A DNA stretch of 64,000 nt from assembly GCF_018882215.1 (NCBI RefSeq), contig NZ_JACVOX010000001.1:479805-543804 (forward strand), read 5' to 3'. Position numbers and translations under genes: made by a program. Of this stretch, positions 32,969-41,626 are shown piece by piece. Each line of letters opens with the position of its first letter. The stretch's first letter is position 1. Under the pieces are notes generated by a model. The model did no database searches, had not been told where the DNA came from, and saw only the letters and a list, made by a program, of their open reading frames with translations. This DNA is from Polynucleobacter sp. AP-Kaivos-20-H2. GTDB taxonomy: Bacteria; Pseudomonadota; Gammaproteobacteria; Burkholderiales; Burkholderiaceae.

Positions 32969-34915
32969 ATGATGAAACTCAATACTGGACTTTCAAAACT
33001 TCCTTACTTGCCAGTCAAGGTTAGCCTGCTCGGCATGTTATTAACCGCCCTTGTTATGGCGGGCTTGCTCTTAATTAATACTCAAAGCTGGACCCCAGAA
33101 TTCAAAATGGCTTTGAAGCCATCAAGCACTGCAACATCAAAAAATACTGCATCCGAATCACCAAAAGCTGAAACGCCTGCACCTGTTGACTTAAATAAAC
33201 TCAAAGAGTTAATTACACAAAATCGCCTCTTTTTAAATACCGCTTACGCAGAAAAAAAATCCCCTGATCCCGTCTCAGAAGAAGTGCGTAATCTAGCGGA
33301 GCGTGTTACTCAAGATCTTGCCGAGATGAATGCTTTATGGCAGTCCTATCTAGCGCAGCCTCTGAGCCCTGAAGAAAAAACTATAGCAACCCAATTTACA
33401 AACGATTTTGATAAGTTGGTAAACCAGTCCATCAAACCTGCTGTTGATCTTTTGCAAGTAAATTATTTGTCGCAAGCCAGCGCGCTACTTGCTCGTACTC
33501 AAGGTTTGCAAACGCAAGTAATGTCAGATCTAGACGCCCTCATCAAGGCGCAAGCGAGTGCAAGACTGATCGCCTTACAAAAGAAAAGTGTTACAGAGGC
33601 CAATCCAGCAGCCCCATCAATCCCAGTGCCCCCTCTTACTGAGCCAACCAATCGGCCAAATGAAGCATCTTTAGTTACGCCTCCAGCAAAATCAACCGCC
33701 CCTTCCTTTGAGCATAATTTGCCATATGACAAGCTGATTATTATTGCTATCGGTATGTTGATCATGCTGAGCCTGGCAGCTCAAATCTCTCGAACCCTTA
33801 AACATAGTTTAGGCGCTAGCCCTGAAGAGCTAACAAAGGCTGCAGGCTATATTGCCAGCGGTCAATTGGATCACCGCATTGCATTAAGTGCAGGTGATCA
33901 TAGTAGTGCAATGGCTGCTATTAAAGCAATTCAGGGGGAGTGGAAGCAATTCATACTGGATACCAGCATTTTGAACGCCGCCCTGCAAGACGGCAAACTC
34001 TTAGGCCGCCGAGATGCAGATCAGCATCGCGGTGCTTTTTATGAATTCGCTCAAGAACTCAACACTACTATTGACTTAGCCATGCAAAAGGGTCAAGTCT
34101 CTGAATCTGCGCAACGTAGTGTGCAACAAGCACTCCAAAAAGCCTTAACGCAAGCTCAAGCTATTCCTGCGGCACTACAAAATCATGATCTGAGTAAACG
34201 GCTTTCAGTCGATAGCGATCTTGAAGAGGTCAATTTACTCAATAAAACGATGAATCAACTCTTAGACAAAATGGAAGAGCTAAGTAGCTTTGCAAAAGGT
34301 CAAGGGGTAGAAATTCAGAAGCTAGCTAAAGAGTTAACCCTTTACCATGCGAGCTTGATCAAAGGCGCTGAAGAGCAGGCTCAAGTCTTGCAAAACTCCA
34401 ACTTAAAGATGCAAGGCTTGGGCGAAAGTACCAAACAAAATGCTGAAAATGCGAAACAGGTTCGCCTGATGGCAGTTTCAAGCTCTGAAATGGCTAATAC
34501 TCTGACCACTGAGGTTGGTCAGGCTGGAATTCCTGCTGAAAAAATCGATGCTATTCATAAGGTGGTTGAGCGTATTGCTAGCTCAACACAATATGTCGCT
34601 GATATGAGCGCCAACATTACCACTGCCGCCTTAGATCAGAGCTTAAACCTCTATGAAGTTAATGGCGCTGTATCTCAGATGGAAAAAATTGCCCAGAAAA
34701 ATGTAGAGACTATGAAAGATACTGCCCTTAGCGGGGAGATGCTTTTACAGCATGCTAACGCCCTTGCGCAGACTTTTGGTCAACTAACGGTATCGGCACC
34801 CAAAACTACTGCTATGCAGCCTGGCACGACTTCCCCAGACAGCCCTGAGAGTTCAGAGCCCGATATTCCTGCGGCGGACCCTAGCGAAAAAGATCCTGAC
34901 TGGAAGCTGTTTTAA
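32969..34915 (+). CDS. MCP-like protein lacking the CheA/CheW-binding hairpin tip
   Basis: A 648-residue transducer-like membrane protein. TM1 is about residues 18-38, a periplasmic helical region with low-complexity linkers follows, TM2 is near 255-275 (DKLIIIAIGMLIMLSLAAQI), then a HAMP-like region (SPEELTKAAGYIASGQLDH) and a helical cytosolic part. The end has the downstream MCP pattern (VVERIASSTQYVADMSANIT, NLYEVNGAVSQMEKIAQKNVETM), but the conserved turn region with FQTNILALNAAVEAARAG and AEVR is absent: the upstream arm passes straight into the downstream arm. It lies between motB and flhB, with a terminator after it. Chemotaxis signalling by CheA/CheW therefore looks impossible. Confidence 0.72.
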   Translation: MMKLNTGLSKLPYLPVKVSLLGMLLTALVMAGLLLINTQSWTPEFKMALKPSSTATSKNTASESPKAETPAPVDLNKLKELITQNRLFLNTAYAEKKSPDPVSEEVRNLAERVTQDLAEMNALWQSYLAQPLSPEEKTIATQFTNDFDKLVNQSIKPAVDLLQVNYLSQASALLARTQGLQTQVMSDLDALIKAQASARLIALQKKSVTEANPAAPSIPVPPLTEPTNRPNEASLVTPPAKSTAPSFEHNLPYDKLIIIAIGMLIMLSLAAQISRTLKHSLGASPEELTKAAGYIASGQLDHRIALSAGDHSSAMAAIKAIQGEWKQFILDTSILNAALQDGKLLGRRDADQHRGAFYEFAQELNTTIDLAMQKGQVSESAQRSVQQALQKALTQAQAIPAALQNHDLSKRLSVDSDLEEVNLLNKTMNQLLDKMEELSSFAKGQGVEIQKLAKELTLYHASLIKGAEEQAQVLQNSNLKMQGLGESTKQNAENAKQVRLMAVSSSEMANTLTTEVGQAGIPAEKIDAIHKVVERIASSTQYVADMSANITTAALDQSLNLYEVNGAVSQMEKIAQKNVETMKDTALSGEMLLQHANALAQTFGQLTVSAPKTTAMQPGTTSPDSPESSEPDIPAADPSEKDPDWKLF

Positions 34916-35011
34916 GTCCAATTGAGGTAAGGTTCTCGATTCAAAATTCTCTCTAAATCTGGTGTTTTTGCCCTATCTTTATAAAAAAACTAGGTTTTAG
35001 AAGCTTGAATT

Positions 35012-35034
35012 AAGGGGGGTTCACCCCCCTTTTC
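35012..35034 (+). terminator. Rho-independent terminator after the MCP-like gene
   Basis: A perfect eight-pair stem AAGGGGGG (35012-35019) with TTCA loop and CCCCCCTT (35024-35031), extending into TTTT. It separates the motAB-MCP operon from flhB. As the stem is symmetrical it could also act weakly on the other strand. Confidence 0.85.
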
Positions 35035-35104
35035 CAGCAATTCATTTGAGCCCCGCTCGCTGAAAATTACACATCAGCAAGTTAATCCTTTTGAAGGTAT
35101 AGCG

Positions 35105-36265
35105 GTGGCAGAAGAAAGCGATGTAGAAAAGTCAGAACAGGCCTCGGGGCAGCGCTTAGAGAAAGCGCGCGCAGAAGGCGATATTCCTCGTTCGAGGGAA
35201 CTGGCAACTTGCGTCTTACTTTTCACTGCTGGTTTGTCTATTTGGGGCTTAGGCAGTCACCTTGGTGCCGCCCTTAAAGAGATGTTGAGTACTGGCCTGA
35301 CTTTCGATAGCAAATTAGCTTTCAATACTGATACTTCCCTAGTTCGCATGTCAGATCAAAGTATTGATCTAATGATGGCGTTTGCTCCCCTTGGCTTTGC
35401 ATTGTTGATTGCTGCGCTTGCTGCCCCTATTTTGGTGGGCGGGTGGAACTTTAATACCAATGCCTTGATACCCAATCTTGAGCGAATGGATCCAATTAAA
35501 GGTCTTGGCAACCTCTTTTCCAAAAACTCCTTAGTAGAACTCGTTAAATCGATCGCCAAAACGATCTTAATTGGGGCAGTAGCTTATTTTGTCATTTCAG
35601 CTGACTTTGCTGAGCTCATTACCCTTTCATTAGTGCCTGTAGAGGTAGCACTTGCAAAGACGGGCTTATTTTTAATCAAATCATTTATTTTTATCGCAGG
35701 CGCTTTAATTGCGATTGCTTTAGTAGACGTTCCCTATCAACTCTATCGTTATGCCGAAAATCACAAGATGAGTCGCCAAGAACTCAAGCAAGAATCAAAA
35801 GAAGGTAACGGTAGCCCTGAAATTAAAGCAAAACTGCGCCAGCAACAGCGTGAAATGTCACGTCGTCGCATGATGTCCAATGTTCAAAAAGCAGACGTAG
35901 TAATCACCAACCCAACCCACTACTCAGTTGCTATCCAATACAAAGAAGGCGATATGCGCGCACCAGTACTACTCGCTAAAGGAACAGATACCTTAGCTCT
36001 ACGTATTCGTGAGCTGGCCAAAGAAAAAGAGATTTTAGTACTCGAGTCACCAAAACTGGCTCGTGCTATTTACGCCAATACCGAGCTTGATTCAGAAATT
36101 CCAGAATCTCTCTACCTTGCAGTTGCTGAAATCCTGGCATTTGTATTCCAGGTGAAGAACTTTAATGGTCGAAGCGGCACTTATCCAGCACAACCACATA
36201 ATATTTTTGTGCCAGATGAATTAGATCCTTTATCTAACACTAAGCAACTTGAGCTCGCATCATGA
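35105..36265 (+). CDS. flhB: Flagellar export apparatus protein FlhB
   Basis: A 386-residue FlhB from GTG 35105 with GAAGG upstream. It has the N-terminal membrane domain with four helices and a cytoplasmic domain carrying the autocleavage site VVITNPTHYSVAIQY (NPTH near residue 267). Cleavage between N and P switches export from rod/hook to filament substrates. Sequence and length are normal. Its stop overlaps the flhA start (ATGA). Confidence 0.96.
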   Translation: MAEESDVEKSEQASGQRLEKARAEGDIPRSRELATCVLLFTAGLSIWGLGSHLGAALKEMLSTGLTFDSKLAFNTDTSLVRMSDQSIDLMMAFAPLGFALLIAALAAPILVGGWNFNTNALIPNLERMDPIKGLGNLFSKNSLVELVKSIAKTILIGAVAYFVISADFAELITLSLVPVEVALAKTGLFLIKSFIFIAGALIAIALVDVPYQLYRYAENHKMSRQELKQESKEGNGSPEIKAKLRQQQREMSRRRMMSNVQKADVVITNPTHYSVAIQYKEGDMRAPVLLAKGTDTLALRIRELAKEKEILVLESPKLARAIYANTELDSEIPESLYLAVAEILAFVFQVKNFNGRSGTYPAQPHNIFVPDELDPLSNTKQLELAS

Positions 36266-38340
36266 ACCTCACGCAATTTTTAGACTCTATTAAAAATCTC
36301 AATAGCAAGACAGTTGCTGGACCAGCCATAATTGTTCTGTTGTTAGCAATGATGATCTTGCCAATTCCAGCAATTGGCTTAGATCTTTTATTTACTTTTA
36401 ATATCGCCTTGTCCATCTTGGTGCTCATGATTGGACTCCAGACTTCCAAGCCATTAGATTTTCTAGCCTTTCCAACGGTGCTCTTAGTGACCACTATGCT
36501 GCGTCTGAGCTTGAACGTAGCCTCTACGCGCCTAGTGCTCACTGAAGGTCATACAGGCCCTGCTGCAGCCGGCAAGGTCATTGAAGCTTTTGGACACTTC
36601 CTCATTGGCGGCAATTACGCGGTCGGTATTGTGGTCTTCATTATTTTGACCATTATTAACTTTACGGTTGTTACCAAAGGTGCTGGACGTATTGCTGAAG
36701 TCGGTGCACGCTTTACATTGGATGCGATGCCTGGCAAACAAATGGCGATTGACGCTGATTTAAATGCTGGCTTGATTGGCCAAGATGAGGCTCGTAGCCG
36801 CCGTTCTGAGATTAGTCAAGAAGCTGAATTCTATGGTGCAATGGATGGTGCCTCTAAATACGTTCGTGGTGATGCGATTGCAGGTATTTTGGTCATTGTA
36901 ATTAATATCCTGGGTGGCCTGATTGTCGGTATGCTCCAGCATGATCTGAGTTTTAGTGATGCAGTAAAAAATTACACCCTCCTCGCTATTGGTGATGGCT
37001 TGGTAGCACAAATTCCATCGCTCATTATTTCTGTTGCAGCGGGTATCGTAGTATCACGCGTTGCCAATAACCAAGATATTGGAACCCAGTTAACCAAGCA
37101 ACTCTTTACTAATCCAAAAGTACTCAATATCACAGCCATGATTATTGGCGGTATGGGCTTGATTCCGGGCATGCCAAACTTAGCATTCCTTTTGCTCGCC
37201 ATGACCCTTGCTGGAATAGCGTATTCGTTAAAAAGTCAAAGTAAAAAATTACTTGAGTCAGAATCACAAGCAAAGAAAGAAGAGGCACAAGAGTCTGTCG
37301 ATGCGACCTGGGATGATGTCAGACCAGTGGATGCCCTTAGTCTAGAAATTGGATTTCGACTGGTACCTTTGGTAGACCTGCGTCATGGTGGCGATCTGAT
37401 TAAGCGGATAAAGGCACTGCGTAAGAAATTTGCCCAAGATATCGGCTTCTTGACGCCATCAATTCATATTTCTGATAATTTAGAGCTCAAACCTTCTGAA
37501 TACAGTATTAAATTAAAAGGGGTTGAAATTGCCAAGGGAGAATCCCATTACGGTCAATACTTAGCCATTAACCCGGGCAACGCCATCGGTCAATTACCTG
37601 GACCAGATACCACCGATCCAGCCTTTGGTTTAGAAGCCACCTGGATTGAGAATGATTGGCGCGAGCAAGCTCAAAGCATGGGGTACACCGTAGTAGATGC
37701 GAGTACCGTGATTGCAACGCATCTTAATCATATTATTGGCATGCATGCCTCAGAGCTATTAGGTCATCAAGAGGTTCAACAATTAGTCACCTTGCTTGGC
37801 AAAGAATCACCAAAATTAGTTGAAGACCTAATTCCAAAATTACTCACGGTCTCTGTCGTGCAAAAAGTTCTCCAAAATCTCTTGGCGGAAGGTGTCACTA
37901 TTCGCGACATGCGAACCATTATGGAAACGCTCATTGAATATGCGCCCCACACTCAAGATCCTGCCGAGCTGACTGCTAAAGTGAGAATTAAGTTAGGTCG
38001 CGCGATTACACATCAACTCTTCCCTGATAGCGACGAGATGTCAGTGATTTCTTTGGAAAATAATCTCGAGCGCTTGCTGATGCAAGCAGTCAGCGGCTCT
38101 GGCGACAATAGCTCGATTGAGCCTGGAATTGCTAAAACGCTTGCCAATGAAGCCAATGAAGCTGCTAAAGAGCAAGAAAGAAATGGTCACTCGCCGGTAT
38201 TACTTGTGGCATCACCCTTGCGCGCCACCTTAGCCAAATTTTTGAAAAGAGTGACGCCCAACCTACGCGTTCTTTCTCATGAAGAATTGCCCGATTCCAA
38301 AACTATCCGTGTTGCCAACTTAATTGGAGGTTCAGTATGA
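36262..38340 (+). CDS. flhA: Flagellar export gate protein FlhA
   Basis: A 692-residue FlhA with eight membrane helices in the N-terminal 320 residues, the FHIPEP signature region (FPTVLLVTTMLRLSLNVASTRLVL, IIL) and a cytoplasmic domain from about 345 that docks chaperone-substrate complexes. Together with FlhB it forms the export gate. It overlaps flhB by four bases and flhF by four bases. Confidence 0.96.
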   Translation: MNLTQFLDSIKNLNSKTVAGPAIIVLLLAMMILPIPAIGLDLLFTFNIALSILVLMIGLQTSKPLDFLAFPTVLLVTTMLRLSLNVASTRLVLTEGHTGPAAAGKVIEAFGHFLIGGNYAVGIVVFIILTIINFTVVTKGAGRIAEVGARFTLDAMPGKQMAIDADLNAGLIGQDEARSRRSEISQEAEFYGAMDGASKYVRGDAIAGILVIVINILGGLIVGMLQHDLSFSDAVKNYTLLAIGDGLVAQIPSLIISVAAGIVVSRVANNQDIGTQLTKQLFTNPKVLNITAMIIGGMGLIPGMPNLAFLLLAMTLAGIAYSLKSQSKKLLESESQAKKEEAQESVDATWDDVRPVDALSLEIGFRLVPLVDLRHGGDLIKRIKALRKKFAQDIGFLTPSIHISDNLELKPSEYSIKLKGVEIAKGESHYGQYLAINPGNAIGQLPGPDTTDPAFGLEATWIENDWREQAQSMGYTVVDASTVIATHLNHIIGMHASELLGHQEVQQLVTLLGKESPKLVEDLIPKLLTVSVVQKVLQNLLAEGVTIRDMRTIMETLIEYAPHTQDPAELTAKVRIKLGRAITHQLFPDSDEMSVISLENNLERLLMQAVSGSGDNSSIEPGIAKTLANEANEAAKEQERNGHSPVLLVASPLRATLAKFLKRVTPNLRVLSHEELPDSKTIRVANLIGGSV

Positions 38341-39638
38341 CCATGAAAAAATTTCTAGCTAAAACGACTCGTCAGGCTTTGTTGCAAGTCAAAGAAGAGC
38401 TTGGTGAGGACGCCACCATTATTTCCAATCGCTCGATAAACGGCTGGACAGAAATTTTGGCACGCAGTGAGTCCATCACTCTTCCAGGCTCCAAGCTTCT
38501 CGATGGCGCAATGACAGCTAAGCAACAGGCAGAAAAAGCCTTACAAGCCAAAAAAGTTCAAGAGACAGTCGATTTACTCAATGGTAAATCTACTTCTAAG
38601 GCGATTGCTCCTGAAGCAACTGCTCCTTCTGTTGAAGCAATGAAGATTCAAGAGCAACCTGCAGAGATCATTAACCACCCTCAAATTCAGGGAATGCTTA
38701 AAGAAATGCGCGAGATGCGTAACCAGTTTCAAGCACAATTGGAAACCCTCTCCAATAGCACTCTCGAGTTCAGCCCCAATAAACGGGATTTGATGAGCCA
38801 ATTTTTATCTGCTGGCTTTAATTTAGACCTAGCCAAACGGGTGATTAGCAAGTTGCCTTCGGATTTTTCTGCAAAAGAGGCAAAGCCTTGGGCAATGAAC
38901 TTACTCGCTAAAAATATGCAAGTTCTAGAAAATGAAGCAGAGATCATGAATCAACACGGTATCTATGCCCTGCTGGGGCCTACTGGTGTTGGCAAAACCA
39001 CAACCATCGCCAAAATTGCTTCTCGCTTTGTTCTTAAGCATGGTAATCAAGATATTGCCTTAGTCACTACCGATACCTATCGTATTGGCGGTCACGAACA
39101 ATTACGCATTTATGGCAAGATTTTAGGTGTAGAAGTTTTTGCCGCAAAAGATGCTCAAGAATTACAGCAAACTTTAGAGAATCTTAAAGAGAAGAAACTC
39201 ATCCTCATTGATATGGCTGGTTTAAGCCAAAAAGATAAGATGGTGAGCAATCAGCTTGACATGCTGTGCGAAGCTTCGCGTGACATTAAAAAAATTATTT
39301 GCTTAAATGCCAGTGGTACGCTCGACACCCTCAACAATGTCAGCAAAACCTTCGCCGGCAGAGGATTAGATGGCTGCATTATTACAAAAGCAGATGAGGC
39401 AATTGGCCTAGGTGGTGTTATCAATGCCGTTTTGCAAAACAAACTGAAGGTGCTTTACCTCACTAATGGTCAGCGTGTTCCAGAGGACATTGCCCTGGTT
39501 GATAAAATCGCTTTGATTGAAGAAGCATTCAAACCGGAAAATTCGGACGAACACCTCTCGATTGTTAGGCCAGAAGACCTGCCTGCTTTTTTCAGCAAAT
39601 CTGTAGCTATGGGACAAGGGCATTTACAACATGCTTAA
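38337..39638 (+). CDS. flhF: Flagellar GTPase FlhF
   Basis: A 433-residue SRP-type GTPase. Residues about 1-150 form the basic/variable B domain, about 150-220 the N domain and 220-420 the G domain with P-loop GPTGVGKTTTIAKIA, DTYRIGGHEQL, IDMAGLS (G3 Asp with AGL) and a TKADEA guanine motif. FlhF sets flagellum location, usually polar. The gene may start at ATG 38343 (MKKFLAKTTR), the typical FlhF start, rather than 38337. Its 3' end overlaps the FlhG-like gene by eight bases. Confidence 0.93.
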   Translation: MTMKKFLAKTTRQALLQVKEELGEDATIISNRSINGWTEILARSESITLPGSKLLDGAMTAKQQAEKALQAKKVQETVDLLNGKSTSKAIAPEATAPSVEAMKIQEQPAEIINHPQIQGMLKEMREMRNQFQAQLETLSNSTLEFSPNKRDLMSQFLSAGFNLDLAKRVISKLPSDFSAKEAKPWAMNLLAKNMQVLENEAEIMNQHGIYALLGPTGVGKTTTIAKIASRFVLKHGNQDIALVTTDTYRIGGHEQLRIYGKILGVEVFAAKDAQELQQTLENLKEKKLILIDMAGLSQKDKMVSNQLDMLCEASRDIKKIICLNASGTLDTLNNVSKTFAGRGLDGCIITKADEAIGLGGVINAVLQNKLKVLYLTNGQRVPEDIALVDKIALIEEAFKPENSDEHLSIVRPEDLPAFFSKSVAMGQGHLQHA

Positions 39639-40164
39639 TCCACGCGATCAGGCAGAGGGCCTTAGGCGAATTTTAATGCCCGCCAAGGTTTCTCCCATCA
39701 AAACCTTGAGTACTGGACTTGCTCAAGGAAAGGGTCATCTATTGCAGGATTTGGTTAAAGACATTCATCGACACAATATCCACTTTATTGATACAAGCCT
39801 GGATCAGTCCCAGGATCTGCCCTTAGCCCTCTTAAACCAGCATGAAATCGTGCTGAAGTTAGCCCAAAGCTCAGAGTCCATCAAGAGAGCCTTTGGAATC
39901 ATCAAATTATTGGCTAAAAGTCCAGAAAACCGGGTTTTTGGCATCATTGTGAGCGCTCAGAACGCAGAGACTGCCAATACGGTCTTTCGCAATCTTAAGA
40001 ACGCCAGCCGCCATTTTTCACAGATTCAACTTGAGCTCATTGGCTTTAGTACACTTAGCAATAATTGGGTAAGTCCAGTAACGATGAATAACCCAATTTC
40101 TTCACCAATCACTACAAGAAACCCTATTTTTACGCCCCAATTTGGTATAACGCCCACTCTATAA
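39631..40164 (+). CDS. Shortened FlhG-like protein without a Walker A
   Basis: A 177-residue protein at the flhG position. It begins MLNPRDQAEGLRRIL, the DQAxxLR motif that in FlhG stimulates FlhF GTPase. The rest keeps the outline of the MinD-like fold (EIVLKLAQSSESIKRAFGIIKLLAK and VFGIIVSAQNAETANTVFRNLKNAS align with FlhG family strands), but where GKGGVGKT should be there is TGLAQGKGHLLQDLV, and no Walker B or switch aspartates are visible. FlhG is normally about 270-300 residues. The C-terminus ends in a Thr/Asn/Pro-rich tail. It likely retains control of FlhF and lacks ATPase activity. Overlaps flhF by eight bases and precedes fliA by five. Confidence 0.72.
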   Translation: MLNPRDQAEGLRRILMPAKVSPIKTLSTGLAQGKGHLLQDLVKDIHRHNIHFIDTSLDQSQDLPLALLNQHEIVLKLAQSSESIKRAFGIIKLLAKSPENRVFGIIVSAQNAETANTVFRNLKNASRHFSQIQLELIGFSTLSNNWVSPVTMNNPISSPITTRNPIFTPQFGITPTL

Positions 40165-40169
40165 AGATC

Positions 40170-40904
40170 ATGTACAAGGCCGACGGAAAAATAGACCAAA
40201 AAGAGAATCTCGTTGAGCAATACGCTGACTTGGTGAAGAAGATGGCCTATCAAATTAAGGCTAAATTACCAGCCAACGTTGAGGCAGATGACTTGATTCA
40301 AGCTGGCATGATGGGCTTATTAGATGCTGCCGGTAAGTACCAAGACAATCAAGGTGCCCAGTTTAAAACTTATGCCACCTCGCGCATTCATGGTGCGATC
40401 ATGGATGAACTACGAAATGCAGACTGGTTGCCACGCAATATTCGTAAACAAATGCGTGATGTGGAAAAGGCTATTGCTAGCTTGCAACAAAGCCTGGGCA
40501 GAGCTCCCAGTGAAAGTGAAGTGGCCAAGAAGCTAAAGGTCAATATTGATGATTACTTTAAAATACTAACCGAGTGTGGCGGACATCAGCTCATCTATTT
40601 TGAAGATGTACATAAAAATGAAGAAGAAGATCACTTCTTAGATCGCTTTATTCAGAACAATAATAGTGACGTCATCAATGGCCTACTTTCGAAAGACTTT
40701 AAAGAAGCCCTGAAAAAGTCAATTGAAGATTTACCTGAGAGAGAAAAAATACTCATGGGCTTGTATTACGAGCAAGAGCTCAACTTAAAAGAAATTGGCG
40801 CTGTGATGAGCGTTACTGAATCCCGCGTTTCCCAAATGCATAGCCAAGCAGTTGCTCGGATACGCGCAACCTTAAAAGAGAAATTATGGACTGGGCCAGC
40901 CTAG
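40170..40904 (+). CDS. fliA: Flagellar sigma factor FliA (sigma-28)
   Basis: A 244-residue sigma-28: region 1.2/2 starts LVEQYADLVKKMAYQIKAKLP, region 2 has VEADDLIQAGMMGLLDAAGKY, region 3 and region 4 close with LNLKEIGAVMSVTESRVSQMHSQAVARI. It transcribes late flagellar genes including flagellins and is held back by FlgM (58138). The gene overlaps motC by 19 bases, so the operon flhF-flhG-fliA-motC-motD is tightly packed. Confidence 0.96.
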   Translation: MYKADGKIDQKENLVEQYADLVKKMAYQIKAKLPANVEADDLIQAGMMGLLDAAGKYQDNQGAQFKTYATSRIHGAIMDELRNADWLPRNIRKQMRDVEKAIASLQQSLGRAPSESEVAKKLKVNIDDYFKILTECGGHQLIYFEDVHKNEEEDHFLDRFIQNNNSDVINGLLSKDFKEALKKSIEDLPEREKILMGLYYEQELNLKEIGAVMSVTESRVSQMHSQAVARIRATLKEKLWTGPA

Positions 40905-41626
40905 GCGGTATTGCACTTGCACTAATCGGCATTTTGATTGGTCAATCGATTGATGGCGGCAAAATTGGGTCTCTCCTTCAGCCCTCCGCCTTCTTTATTG
41001 TGACCTTTGGTACTTTTGGGGCAGTCTTATTGCAAAGTCGCCCGGTCAATTTTCGTAGCGGTATTGCCAAACTCAAATATGTTTTTGTTGAACCAGTAGA
41101 TCAGCGCACTGCCTTAGCCATGGAAATCTCTCACTGGAGTATGGTGGTCAGAAAAGAAGGTGTCTTAAAGTTAGAGAACTTTATGGTTGAGACGCCCGAT
41201 CCTTTTGTGAAAAAGATCCTGCGCTTAGCTATCGATGGCGCACCTCCGCAAACCATTAAAGAAATCGGCGCTAACGATATCTACCAATATGAACTCAATG
41301 AGCGTAATGCCATCAAGATTTGGGACTCTGCGGGAGGTTATGCTCCAACGATTGGAATTTTGGCTGCAGTCATGGGTCTCATCCATGTAATGGAAAACCT
41401 ATCTGACCCCACCTTATTGGGTAGCGGTATTGCAATTGCTTTTGTTTCAACGATTTATGGTGTTGGCTTAGCCAATCTCGTTTTTATTCCGATTGCTAAT
41501 AAACTCAAAACCCTATTGCAACTCGAGGTTTCTAAATACGAGATGTTGGTGGAGTCTTTAGCATCAATTGCTTACGGGGAGCACACCAAGGTAATAGAGG
41601 ATCGTTTGTCTGGATACCTCCTTTAA
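40886..41626 (+). CDS. motC: Second flagellar motor protein of the MotA family (MotC)
   Basis: A 246-residue MotA-family protein with four membrane segments, GGKIGSLLQPSAFFIVTFGTFGAVLLQ and SAGGYAPTIGILAAVMGLIHVMENL carrying the conserved proline. It is closer to Pseudomonas MotC and PomA than to MotA at 31048 by its shorter length and gene order (fliA region, motC then motD). It pairs with the next gene as a second stator. Start ATG 40886 overlaps the fliA end by 19 bases. Confidence 0.9.
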   Translation: MDWASLGGIALALIGILIGQSIDGGKIGSLLQPSAFFIVTFGTFGAVLLQSRPVNFRSGIAKLKYVFVEPVDQRTALAMEISHWSMVVRKEGVLKLENFMVETPDPFVKKILRLAIDGAPPQTIKEIGANDIYQYELNERNAIKIWDSAGGYAPTIGILAAVMGLIHVMENLSDPTLLGSGIAIAFVSTIYGVGLANLVFIPIANKLKTLLQLEVSKYEMLVESLASIAYGEHTKVIEDRLSGYLL

